From Actinomadura livida (GTDB taxonomy: Bacteria > Actinomycetota > Actinomycetes > Streptosporangiales > Streptosporangiaceae), in assembly GCF_014648675.1 (NCBI RefSeq), contig NZ_BMRO01000016.1:81444-145443 (forward strand): 64,000 nt of DNA, in the 5' to 3' direction. Of the stretch, positions 33,656-41,135 are shown piece after piece. Made by a program: the position numbers and the translations under genes. Each line of letters starts with the position of its first letter. Position 1 is the stretch's first letter. The notes below the pieces were generated by a model, which worked only from the letters and a program-made list of their open reading frames with translations, did not search any database and had not been told where the DNA came from.

Positions 33656-34669
33656 TCAGTACTGCTCGGTCTCGGCGTAGCTCTGGTCGTCGTCGCCGTA
33701 GGCGTCCGCCGCCGCGCTCGGGTCGAACCCGGGCGGGGAGTCCTTGAGCGACAGGCCCATGTCGTTGAGCTTCTGCTTGACCTCTTCTATGGACTTCGCG
33801 CCGAAGTTCCGGATGTCGAGCAGGTCCTGCTCGGAGCGGGCGACGAGCTCGCCCACCGAGTGGATGCCCTCGCGCTTGAGGCAGTTGTAGGAGCGGACGG
33901 TGAGGTTCAGCTCCTCGATCGGCAGGGCGAGGTCCGCGGCGAGCGCGGCGTCCGTCGGGGACGGGCCCATGTCGATGCCCTCGGCCTCGACGTTGAGCTC
34001 CCGGGCCAGGCCGAACAGCTCGACGAGGGTCTTGCCGGCGGAGGCCACCGCGTCGCGCGGCAGCATCGCCTGCTTGGTCTCGACGTCCAGGATGAGGCGG
34101 TCGAAGTCGGTGCGCTGCTCGACTCGGGTCGCCTCGACCTTGTAGGTGACCTTCAGCACGGGCGAGTAGATGGAGTCGATCGGGATCCGGCCGATCTCCT
34201 GGCCCGGCTGCTTGTTCTGCGCGGCCGAGACGTAGCCGCGGCCGCGCTCGACCGTCAGCTCCATCTCCAGCTTGGCCTTGTTGTTCAGCGTGGCGATGTG
34301 CAGGTCCGGGTTGTGGACCTCGACGCCCGCCGGCGGCGCGATGTCGGCCGCGGTGACCTCGCCCGGGCCCTGCTTGCGCAGGTACATGACGACGGGCTCG
34401 TCGTGCTCGGAGGAGACGACGAGCTCCTTCAGGTTCAGGATGATGTCGGTGACATCCTCCTTGACCCCGGGCACGGTGGAGAACTCGTGCAGGACGCCCT
34501 CGATGCGGATGCTGGTGACGGCCGCACCGGGGATCGAGGAGAGCAGGGTACGGCGCAGCGAGTTGCCGATCGTGTAGCCGAAGCCCGGCTCCAGCGGCTC
34601 GATGGTGAACCGCGACCGGTACTCGTCGACCTGCTCTTCGGTGAGAGTGGGACGCTGAGCGATGAGCAT
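33656..34669 (-). CDS. rpoA: RNA polymerase alpha subunit
   Basis: The 337-residue product has the assembly domain (TEEQVDEYRSRFTIEPLEPG, then GYTIGNSLRRTLLSSIPGAA), a linker, and the C-terminal domain with the 265-determinant region (LTVRSYNCLKREGIHSVGEL and LDIRNFGAKSIEEVKQKL). The C-terminal tail DDDQSYAETEQY is acidic. It lies between rpsD and rplQ in the conserved alpha operon. ATG start at 34669. Confidence 0.98.
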   Translation of the reverse strand: MLIAQRPTLTEEQVDEYRSRFTIEPLEPGFGYTIGNSLRRTLLSSIPGAAVTSIRIEGVLHEFSTVPGVKEDVTDIILNLKELVVSSEHDEPVVMYLRKQGPGEVTAADIAPPAGVEVHNPDLHIATLNNKAKLEMELTVERGRGYVSAAQNKQPGQEIGRIPIDSIYSPVLKVTYKVEATRVEQRTDFDRLILDVETKQAMLPRDAVASAGKTLVELFGLARELNVEAEGIDMGPSPTDAALAADLALPIEELNLTVRSYNCLKREGIHSVGELVARSEQDLLDIRNFGAKSIEEVKQKLNDMGLSLKDSPPGFDPSAAADAYGDDDQSYAETEQY

Positions 34670-34730
34670 GGTGGTGCCTTCTTTCCGCGGTGCCCGCTAT
34701 TTGACTACCGCGTCTGTGAGTGTTCCCCGA

Positions 34731-34776
34731 CCCGCCGGGAATCCACGGAAAGCGCCGCGGAATCCCGGCGGGGGTC
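34731..34776 (-). promoter_or_regulatory. Hairpin between rpsD and rpoA
   Basis: GACCCGCCGGGA (34731-34742) can pair with TCCCGGCGGGGGTC (34763-34776) with a small bulge. It lies in the 113-base gap just after the rpsD stop. It may modulate the rpsD to rpoA ratio. Confidence 0.4.
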
Positions 34777-34782
34777 GAGCCC

Positions 34783-35409
34783 TTACTTGGAGTAGAGCTC
34801 GACGATCAGCTGCTCCTGGACGGGAGCGTCGATCTGCTGCCGGACCGGCATCGAGTGCACGAAGATCCGCATCTTCTCGCCGTCGACCCCGAGCCACGCC
34901 GGGACGGGACGCTCGCCGACCTCGGCCTTGGCGACCTGGAACGGCGTCGACTCGAGCGACTTCGGCTTGACGTCGATGATGTCGGCCTCGCTCACCAGGG
35001 CCGACGGGATGTTGACCTTCTTGCCGTTGACCCGGATGTGGCCGTGGCGGATGAGCTGGCGGGCCATGTCGCGGGACTTGGCGAAGCCGCCGCGGTAGAC
35101 CACGTTGTCGAGCCGGCGCTCCAGCAGCGTGAGCAGGTTGTCACCCGTCTTGCCCTGCTGGCGGTTCGCCTCGACGTAGTAGTTGTGGAACTGCCGCTCC
35201 AGGATGCCGTAGATGCGCCGCGCCTTCTGCTTCTCGCGAAGCTGCAGCAGGTACTCGGTCTCCTTGGGCCGACCGCGGCCGTGCTCACCCGGAGGGTAGG
35301 GACGGATCTCGATCGGGCACTTGGGGCCCTCGCACTTGCTGCCCTTGAGGAACAGCTTCATCTTCTCGCGGCGGCAGAGCTTGCAGTCCGCACCGGTGTA
35401 ACGAGCCAT
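34783..35409 (-). CDS. rpsD: 30S ribosomal protein uS4
   Basis: The 208-residue product keeps the four-cysteine zinc site of the C+ form (CKLCRR then KCEGPKC) and the EIRPYPPGEHGRGRPKETEY block, followed by an S4 RNA-binding domain (RLDNVVYRGGFAKSRDMARQ, segment of a longer motif). In E. coli S4 also represses the alpha operon by binding the leader upstream of rpsM. A 192-base structured leader in the same place here makes that possible. Confidence 0.98.
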   Translation of the reverse strand: MARYTGADCKLCRREKMKLFLKGSKCEGPKCPIEIRPYPPGEHGRGRPKETEYLLQLREKQKARRIYGILERQFHNYYVEANRQQGKTGDNLLTLLERRLDNVVYRGGFAKSRDMARQLIRHGHIRVNGKKVNIPSALVSEADIIDVKPKSLESTPFQVAKAEVGERPVPAWLGVDGEKMRIFVHSMPVRQQIDAPVQEQLIVELYSK

Positions 35410-35429
35410 TGTTCTAGTTCTCCCCTGCC

Positions 35430-35831
35430 TCAGACCCGACGACGCTTGGGCGGGCGGCAGCCGTTGTGCGGAACGGGCGTGACGTCCTGGATCGAGCCCA
35501 CCTCGAGGCCGGTCGCCTGCAGCGACCGGATGGCGGTCTCGCGGCCCGACCCCGGGCCCTTCACGAAGACGTCGACCTTGCGCATGCCGTGCTCCATCGC
35601 GCGCCGGGCGGCCGACTCGGCGGCCTGCTGCGCGGCGAACGGGGTGGACTTGCGCGAGCCCTTGAAACCGACGTGGCCCGAGGAGGCCCAGGAGATCACG
35701 TTGCCGTTGGGGTCGGTGATCGAAACGATCGTGTTGTTGAACGTGCTCTTGATGTGGGCGTGCCCATGAGCGACGTTCTTCTTTTCCTTGCGGCGCACCT
35801 TCTTGGCGCCGACACGGCTCTTAGGAGGCAT
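35430..35831 (-). CDS. rpsK: 30S ribosomal protein uS11
   Basis: The 133-residue product shows HGHAHIKSTFNNTIVSITDP, WASSGHVGFKGSRKSTPFAA and the C-terminus PVPHNGCRPPKRRRV, all diagnostic for uS11. The ATG at 35831 sits 58 bases past the rpsM stop. It is part of the alpha operon rpsM-rpsK-rpsD-rpoA-rplQ. Confidence 0.98.
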   Translation of the reverse strand: MPPKSRVGAKKVRRKEKKNVAHGHAHIKSTFNNTIVSITDPNGNVISWASSGHVGFKGSRKSTPFAAQQAAESAARRAMEHGMRKVDVFVKGPGSGRETAIRSLQATGLEVGSIQDVTPVPHNGCRPPKRRRV

Positions 35832-35889
35832 CTGCTCTCTCTAACTCTTGAGGTCATCGACCCGGACGGGCCCGGAGGCCCGGCGCGGA

Positions 35890-36270
35890 CTACTTCTTGC
35901 CGACCTTCTTCTTGCCGGCCACGGTCTTCTTCTTGCCCTTGCGGGTACGCGCGTTGGTCTGCGTGCGCTGACCGTGCACGGGAAGCCCGCGGCGGTGCCG
36001 GATGCCCTGGTAGGACCCGATCTCGATCTTGCGGCGGATGTCGGCCTGGACCTCACGGCGCAGGTCGCCTTCGGTCTTGTAGTTCGCCTCGATCCAGTCG
36101 CGGAGCTGCACCAGCTCCTCGTCACCGAGCTGGTGCACCCGGAGGTCGGGGTTGACACCGGTACCCGCGAGGGTTTCCAGCGCCCGCGTCCGGCCGATGC
36201 CGAAAATGTAGGTGAGAGCGACCTCCACGCGCTTTTCGCGCGGGAGGTCGACGCCGAGTAGGCGTGCCAT
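35890..36270 (-). CDS. rpsM: 30S ribosomal protein uS13
   Basis: The 126-residue product begins MARLLGVDLPREKRVEVALT and contains YIFGIGRTRA, and SYQGIRHRRGLPVHGQRT followed by a basic tail (KGKKKTVAGKKKVGKK). It contacts 23S rRNA and the P-site tRNA. It is the first gene after the 192-base spacer that follows rpmJ, the position of the S4-regulated leader in E. coli. Confidence 0.98.
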   Translation of the reverse strand: MARLLGVDLPREKRVEVALTYIFGIGRTRALETLAGTGVNPDLRVHQLGDEELVQLRDWIEANYKTEGDLRREVQADIRRKIEIGSYQGIRHRRGLPVHGQRTQTNARTRKGKKKTVAGKKKVGKK

Positions 36271-36462
36271 CGTGGGCAGTTCCCTTCGTATCGCGGAGGT
36301 ATGGACGCATCACGTCCGCACACACCCTGCCCGGGTGGCGGCCCCGGCCTCCTGCGGTCCGGGGGTGGCCCCTCCACACGACGGTGCCGCACGTCCCGCG
36401 GGGGGACGTACGGCCATCGATGCGAAGGCTGCGATGCGCTTGGGTTGTCTTGCGGGCTGGCG
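36271..36462 (-). promoter_or_regulatory. 192-base leader upstream of rpsM (candidate alpha-operon leader)
   Basis: This spacer is long for an operon in which most gaps are under 60 bases. It contains a perfect stem ACGTCCC (36391-36397) with GGGACGT (36403-36409) and further GC-rich pairing (GGCCCC with GGGGGTGGCC-type segments). No ORF fits. In E. coli the same interval binds S4 and controls rpsM-rpsK-rpsD-rplQ. Confidence 0.45.
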
Positions 36463-36576
36463 TCAGCCCTGGCGCTGCTTGTGGCGCGGGTCGGAGCAGA
36501 TCACCATGACCCGGCCGTGCCGGCGGATGACGCGGCACTTGTTGCAGATCTTCTTGACGCTCGGCTTGACCTTCAC
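36463..36576 (-). CDS. rpmJ: 50S ribosomal protein bL36
   Basis: A 37-residue protein found by reading the - strand between infA and rpsM. It starts at GTG 36576 with VKVKPSVKKICNKC and ends RHKQRQG. The zinc ligands CNKC, C (VICSD) and H (PRHK) of the C+ form are present. Length and position after infA are exactly as in other bacteria. Confidence 0.97.
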   Translation of the reverse strand: MKVKPSVKKICNKCRVIRRHGRVMVICSDPRHKQRQG

Positions 36577-36599
36577 TGGGTCTCCTAAAGCAGGGTCAC

Positions 36600-36621
36600 C
36601 CCCGCGCCGCCACGCGCGGGG
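36600..36621 (-). promoter_or_regulatory. Hairpin between infA and rpmJ
   Basis: CCCCGCG (36600-36606) pairs with CGCGGGG (36615-36621) around an 8-base loop, in the 73-base gap between the two genes. No T-run follows. It may lower or time rpmJ expression. Confidence 0.35.
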
Positions 36622-36649
36622 AAGGCAACCCCAGTGGGATTGATGGGAT

Positions 36650-36871
36650 TCACTTGTACCGGTAGACGATCCGACCGCGCGTGAGGTCGTAGGGGCTCAG
36701 CTCCACAACGACGCGGTCGTCCGGCAGGATCCGGATGTAGTGCATCCGCATCTTGCCGCTGATGTGGGCGAGCACCTTGTGCCCGTTGTCGAGCTCCACC
36801 CGGAACATGGCGTTCGGGAGGGACTCGATGACGGTGCCCTCGATCTCGATGGCCCCTTCTTTCTTGGGCAT
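36650..36871 (-). CDS. infA: Translation initiation factor IF-1
   Basis: The 73-residue OB-fold protein begins MPKKEGAIEIEGTVIESLPN and contains FRVELDNGHKVLAHISGKMR and RVVVELSPYDLTRGRI; the C-terminus is VYRYK. Length and sequence fit IF-1. It starts the infA-rpmJ-alpha operon run. The promoter should lie in the 263 bases shared with the divergent gene at 37135. Confidence 0.98.
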   Translation of the reverse strand: MPKKEGAIEIEGTVIESLPNAMFRVELDNGHKVLAHISGKMRMHYIRILPDDRVVVELSPYDLTRGRIVYRYK

Positions 36872-37134
36872 GTCCTCCGCGCTTCACTGGTCGGCTCATT
36901 GGACTCGGCCCCGGCTCCCGAGGGAGAATCGGCCGCAACCCACCGCCACGACGCGTAAAGCGTCCGGAACAGGGAATCAGGCGGCCGCCGACGGACCGAC
37001 AAAGGAGTCTACGTCAACCGGTCGCACAATGCGAAATCGACGCATGATACGGGTCGCGAGACCGGTCCCGAGCCAAGCATACCGCGCCCGCGCGTTGTAC
37101 CTTTCGAGGAGAGAGACGCCCGAGGAGGATCAGC

Positions 37135-37692
37135 ATGCCGAGCTATGACTTCGCGCTGATCCTCAGTCGTCCCCTCTACGAGGACGAGCTGGACCCGCTG
37201 TTCGACCGGACGCACGGCGCGGTCACCGTGTCGATCATCAGCGAGCCCGAGCACGCCGAGCGTCCCGGCAACGCGTCCTGCTCCTGGGCCGGCCCCACCC
37301 TCGCCGCGGCGATCATGGAGGTGGTCGAGCACGTCGAGGTCAGCGCGCCGGGCGTGCACGCCCTGCAGGTCGAGGCCGACCCGCTGCTGACGATCCGCGA
37401 CATCGCCGAGCGGGTCGGGCGCTCCCTCGACTCGGTCCGGCACGCGATCACCGGTTCCCGCGGCGTCGCCGGGTTTCCCTCGTCGGAGATGTCGTCCGCC
37501 GGGCACCGGCTGTGGCGCTGGTCCAAGATCGCCGCCTGGTACGGGGTCGACGACCCGCAGCTCATCGAGGCCAAGCCGACCGTCCAGGCGATCAACGGCT
37601 GGCTGGCACTCCGTGACGTGGTCCCCGACGTCGCACCCGCCCCCGAGGAGGTCACCTCGGCACTGTCCCTGGTGATCCCGCACGTCGCCTGA
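37135..37692 (+). CDS. HTH-containing protein of unknown function
   Basis: The 185-residue product has an N-terminal alpha/beta domain (YDFALILSRPLYEDELDPLF, then AVTVSII and WAGPTLAAAIMEVVEHVE). A DNA-binding-like segment follows at residues ~82-140: TIRDIAERVGRSLDSVRHAI, then GVAGFPSSE and HRLWRWSKIAAWYG, which resembles a MerR/excisionase-type winged helix. It starts 14 bases after a strong GAGGAGG. It is divergent from infA. I recognise no named family. A small regulator is plausible. Confidence 0.75.
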   Translation: MPSYDFALILSRPLYEDELDPLFDRTHGAVTVSIISEPEHAERPGNASCSWAGPTLAAAIMEVVEHVEVSAPGVHALQVEADPLLTIRDIAERVGRSLDSVRHAITGSRGVAGFPSSEMSSAGHRLWRWSKIAAWYGVDDPQLIEAKPTVQAINGWLALRDVVPDVAPAPEEVTSALSLVIPHVA

Positions 37693-37708
37693 ACGGTGCC
37701 CGGGGCGT

Positions 37709-37993
37709 TCACCAACTGGACGGGCACCACACGGGGGCCGGTGTGACATCGGAGTACCAGGCGGTCGGTACCACCCGGCCGTCCGGCAGCACGTGCTTCT
37801 CCGGACCGGCGGCCGGATCGAAACCGGCCCGCCACAGCGAGCGGACGCACGCGGCGTTCGCGGGCTCGGCGCCGGCCCGCACCTCGGTGAAGTGCAGATG
37901 CTGCTGGGCGAGCGCGAGGCCGGCGGCGAACAGTTCCGCCCCGAGCCCGCGGCCAACCCGGCCGACCCCCTTGGGCCTCCACATCACCGACAT
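37709..37993 (-). pseudogene. C-terminal half of a GNAT acetyltransferase
   Basis: The 94-residue frame carries the acetyl-CoA loop (RPKGVGRVGRGLGAELF) and the late GNAT helix (ANAACVRSLWRAGFDPA), then VPTAWYSD near the end. A complete GNAT domain needs about 60 more residues before the loop. In the bases upstream (37994-38197) no frame continues the fold. I take it as a truncated remnant; a short functional protein is less likely. It converges on the HTH gene ending at 37692. Confidence 0.55.
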
Positions 37994-38197
37994 ATGCCTT
38001 CCTTTCCCCGTCGGCCACCGTGCGGCAAGATAGCGGCAAGTCCACGGCCTGGGACCCGCCCGTCCGGCCGCTCCGGCGGGGCCCGGGTCGACAGGCGGAG
38101 CCCGGAGCGCGAAGATCGTCTCGGCGCCCCGGGGGTGGAGCGGGGGGTGCCGCGGCCACGAGTCCGTGGTGTGCTGGGGCTAGGGGGAGGGGACCGG

Positions 38198-39013
38198 ATG
38201 GCGATCATCGCGCAGTTGAGCGATATCCACCTCGCGGCCGGCCGCGACGGTCAGGTGGACGACGGCTCCGGGCCGGTCCGCGCCCTGCGGGCCGCCGTGT
38301 CGAGCCTGCTCTCGCTGCCCGCCCGCCCCGACGCCGTCGTCCTCACCGGCGACCTCGCCGACGGGGGCCGGCACGCCGAGTACGCCCGGCTGCACGCGCT
38401 GCTGTCCCCGCTGCCGATGCCCGTCTACCCGATGCCCGGCAACCACGACGACCGCGAGGAGATGCGCAAGGTCTTCGACGACCATCCCGCGGTGACCGCC
38501 GGCGGGTTCGCACGGCACGACCCCGTCCAGTACGCGGTCGACGTGGCGGGCGTGCGGCTCGTCTGCTGCGACACCACCGTGGACGGGCACCCCCACGGCC
38601 ACATGAGCGAGGACCGCCTCGCCTGGCTCGACGCGACGCTCGCCGCCGCGCCCGACACGCCCACGATCGTGGCCACCCACCATCCGCCGTTCCCCATCGG
38701 GATCCGCTTCATCGACGAGATGCGGTTCATCGACCCCGCCGGATTCGCGGCGGTGATCTCCAAGCACCCGCAGGTGGTGCGGGTGATCTCCGGGCACGTG
38801 CACCGCGGCTCGGTCGGCTCGCTGGCGGGGACCGTCAGCACCACCTGCCCCAGCACCTACCGGCAGCTGTTCCTCGACCTGACGCAGCCGGGGCGGGCCG
38901 CGGTCACCGGGGAGCCGGCGGGGTTCGCCATCCACCTCGTCGAGGAGGACGGCACCGCCACGACGCACTTCGTCCCGACCGGGAACTACCGGCCCCTGAT
39001 GGACGTGGAGTGA
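38198..39013 (+). CDS. Calcineurin-like metallophosphoesterase (CpdA type)
   Basis: The 271-residue product has the five metal-binding motifs of class III phosphodiesterases: QLSDIHLA at the N-terminus, VVLTGDLADGG, YPMPGNHDDRE, VATHHPPF and VISGHVHRG. The family hydrolyses cyclic nucleotides or other phosphodiesters. The strong likeness to CpdA suggests cAMP phosphodiesterase, but 2',3'-cyclic or phospholipid substrates are possible. The ATG at 38198 follows AGGGGGAGGGG. It interrupts the spc/alpha ribosomal cluster. Confidence 0.88.
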   Translation: MAIIAQLSDIHLAAGRDGQVDDGSGPVRALRAAVSSLLSLPARPDAVVLTGDLADGGRHAEYARLHALLSPLPMPVYPMPGNHDDREEMRKVFDDHPAVTAGGFARHDPVQYAVDVAGVRLVCCDTTVDGHPHGHMSEDRLAWLDATLAAAPDTPTIVATHHPPFPIGIRFIDEMRFIDPAGFAAVISKHPQVVRVISGHVHRGSVGSLAGTVSTTCPSTYRQLFLDLTQPGRAAVTGEPAGFAIHLVEEDGTATTHFVPTGNYRPLMDVE

Positions 39014-39034
39014 CCCCTCACGTCACCCGTCGCG

Positions 39035-39481
39035 TCACTCGTGCCGGCGGCCGCCGCCGAACAGCGTGCCGATGAGGAGCATCGCGCCCCAGGGGCCCGC
39101 GACCCAGATCCACCACGGATAGACCCAGCCGCTCGACACGGCGATGATCAGCCAGATCGTGAAGTTGATCGCGCTGACCGACGCCCACGCCGCCCACATC
39201 GCCCGGTGCTGGGACACCTCCGGCACCCGCGACACGGCACTGGCCGCCAGGTCGGTGCTCTTCGGCTGCGAAGCGGGGACGGGGAGCTGGTAGAGGTCCT
39301 CCTCGGGCAGGTCGGCGGTGACCTCCTGGAGCTGCCCGATGGTCTTGGCGTCGTACACCGCCTCCAGCCGCTCGTGCAGCTCGTCCATCGTGATCCGGCC
39401 CTCGCCGCAGTGCTCGCGCAGGCTCGCCGCCACCCGGTCACGGTCGGCGTCCGAGGCCCGGATGTCAGGGTTCGGCGCCAT
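39035..39481 (-). CDS. DUF1707 domain membrane protein
   Basis: The 148-residue product has an N-terminal DUF1707 domain (IRASDADRDRVAASLREHCG, then GRITMDELHERLEAVYDAKT and LQEVTADLP). A linker and two membrane helices follow (WAAWASVSAINFTIWLIIAV and WWIWVAGPWGAMLLIGTLF). DUF1707 proteins are abundant in actinomycetes and their role is unknown. The ATG at 39481 is 77 bases past the map stop, so it may be read together with secY-adk-map. Confidence 0.88.
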   Translation of the reverse strand: MAPNPDIRASDADRDRVAASLREHCGEGRITMDELHERLEAVYDAKTIGQLQEVTADLPEEDLYQLPVPASQPKSTDLAASAVSRVPEVSQHRAMWAAWASVSAINFTIWLIIAVSSGWVYPWWIWVAGPWGAMLLIGTLFGGGRRHE

Positions 39482-39558
39482 CGTCCCCTCCGCTCAGCCA
39501 GAAGCTCCAGTTCCCATTATGTAGGGATGATTCCGGTGAGGGCCCCCCGCGCGGAGGT

Positions 39559-40416
39559 TCAGTTCCCGCCCGCCGCCGGCGACTTCCCGGAAGCCGTGGC
39601 GTACGCCTCGACGCCGAGCTTGGTGAACCACTCGCGGCCCTCGTCGAGAGCCGTCATGACACGCGGCCCCTCCGGGGTCACCGCGAAGGTGTGCTCGAAG
39701 TGCGCCGAGGAGCGCCCGTCGAGCGTGACGACCGTCCAGCCGTCGTCCAGCTCCACGGTGTCCTTCGTGCCGAGGTTCACCATCGGCTCGACCGCGAAGC
39801 ACATCCCCGGCTCCAGGACGGGCCCGTGCCCCGGCTCGCCGTGGTTCGGGATGAGCGGGTCCATGTGCATCTCGGTGCCGATGCCGTGCCCGCCGTAGCC
39901 CTCGACGATGCCGTAGGCGCCCTCAGAGCGAATGTGAGCCTCGATCGCGTGCGACATGTCCGTCAGCCTGGCCCCGGCCCGTCCGGCCGCGAGACCGCGC
40001 CACAGGGACGTCTCGGTCACCTCCAGGAGCCGCCGCAGCTCCGCGGTGATCTCCCCCACCGGGACGGTGATCGCCGCGTCGCCGTGCCACCCCTCGACGA
40101 TCGCGCCGCAGTCGATGGAGATGACGTCGCCGTCCCGCAGCACCTTCCCGCGGTCCGGGATGCCGTGCACGATCTCCTCGTTGATCGACGCGCAGATCGT
40201 CCCGGTGAAGCCGTGGTAGCCCTTGAACGACGGCACACCGCCGTGGTCGCGGATGTGCCGCTCGGCGATCCGGTCCAGGTCGAGGGTGGTGATCCCCGGC
40301 CGGACCGCCTCCCGCAGGACCTCGAGGGTCCGGCCGACCAGGAGCCCGGCCCCGCGCATCAGCTCCAGCTGCTCCGCGGTCTTCACCTGGATCGCGGGCC
40401 TGCGCCGCTTGAACAT
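39559..40416 (-). CDS. map: Type I methionine aminopeptidase
   Basis: Removes the initiator methionine from nascent proteins. The 285-residue product has the pita-bread metal ligands: VISIDCGAIVEGWHGDAAIT (two Asp), YGGHGIGTEMHMDP (His), FAVEPMV (Glu) and the final Glu near EHTFAVTPEGPRVM. The ATG at 40416 begins FKRRRPAIQVKTAEQL. It follows adk by 68 bases in the secY-adk-map order found throughout bacteria. Confidence 0.97.
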   Translation of the reverse strand: MFKRRRPAIQVKTAEQLELMRGAGLLVGRTLEVLREAVRPGITTLDLDRIAERHIRDHGGVPSFKGYHGFTGTICASINEEIVHGIPDRGKVLRDGDVISIDCGAIVEGWHGDAAITVPVGEITAELRRLLEVTETSLWRGLAAGRAGARLTDMSHAIEAHIRSEGAYGIVEGYGGHGIGTEMHMDPLIPNHGEPGHGPVLEPGMCFAVEPMVNLGTKDTVELDDGWTVVTLDGRSSAHFEHTFAVTPEGPRVMTALDEGREWFTKLGVEAYATASGKSPAAGGN

Positions 40417-40484
40417 CTTCCCGCCCTCACAGACTTCTCCGCCGGGCCCCGCTCCCCGCGGGGAACGGGGCCCTTTGCCTTGCT

Positions 40485-41135
40485 CTACTTCTCCAGCGGG
40501 CGCAGGGCGGTCAGGGCTCGCTTGGTGACCTCCTCGACCGGACCGGTCGCGTCGATGCCGACCAGGATGCCCTCGTCGGCGTAGAACTGCACCAGCGGGG
40601 CCGTGTCCTGCTTGTAGACCTCCAGGCGGTGCTGGACGACCTCTTCCTTGTCGTCGTCGCGCTGGAACAGGTGCCCGCCGCAGTCGTCGCAGATGTCGTC
40701 CTGCTTGTCGTCGAAGTCGACGTGCCAGATCCGGCCGCAGCGGTCGCAGGTGCGCCGGCCCGACAGCCGCCGGACGACCTCCTCCTCGTCGACGACCAGC
40801 TCGAGCACGATGTCGAGCCGGGCGTCCCACTCGGCGAGGATCTTCTTCAGCGTCTCGGCCTGGGGGACGTTGCGCGGGAAGCCGTCCAGCAGGAACCCGT
40901 CGCGGGCGTCGTCCTCGGCGAGGCGGTCGCGCACCATCGCGATCGTCACCTCGTCGGGCACCAGGTCGCCGCGGTCCATGTACTGCTTGGCCTGCCGCCC
41001 GAGCTCCGTGCCGCCGCTGACGTTGGCGCGGAAGATGTCACCTGTCGAGATCTTCGGGATGGACAGATGAGATGCGATGTACTGGGCCTGCGTCCCCTTG
41101 CCCGCACCCGGGGGGCCCACCAGGACGATACGCAC
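40485..41135 (-). CDS. adk: Adenylate kinase
   Basis: Balances AMP, ADP and ATP. The 216-residue product has Walker A GPPGAGKGTQ, the AMP-binding STGDIFRANV and FLLDGFPRN, and a long LID with a four-cysteine zinc site (GRRTCDRCG, then DDICDDCGGHL). The GTG start at 41135 overlaps the secY stop by one base (TAGTG), showing translational coupling. Length fits the long-LID form. Confidence 0.98.
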   Translation of the reverse strand: MRIVLVGPPGAGKGTQAQYIASHLSIPKISTGDIFRANVSGGTELGRQAKQYMDRGDLVPDEVTIAMVRDRLAEDDARDGFLLDGFPRNVPQAETLKKILAEWDARLDIVLELVVDEEEVVRRLSGRRTCDRCGRIWHVDFDDKQDDICDDCGGHLFQRDDDKEEVVQHRLEVYKQDTAPLVQFYADEGILVGIDATGPVEEVTKRALTALRPLEK

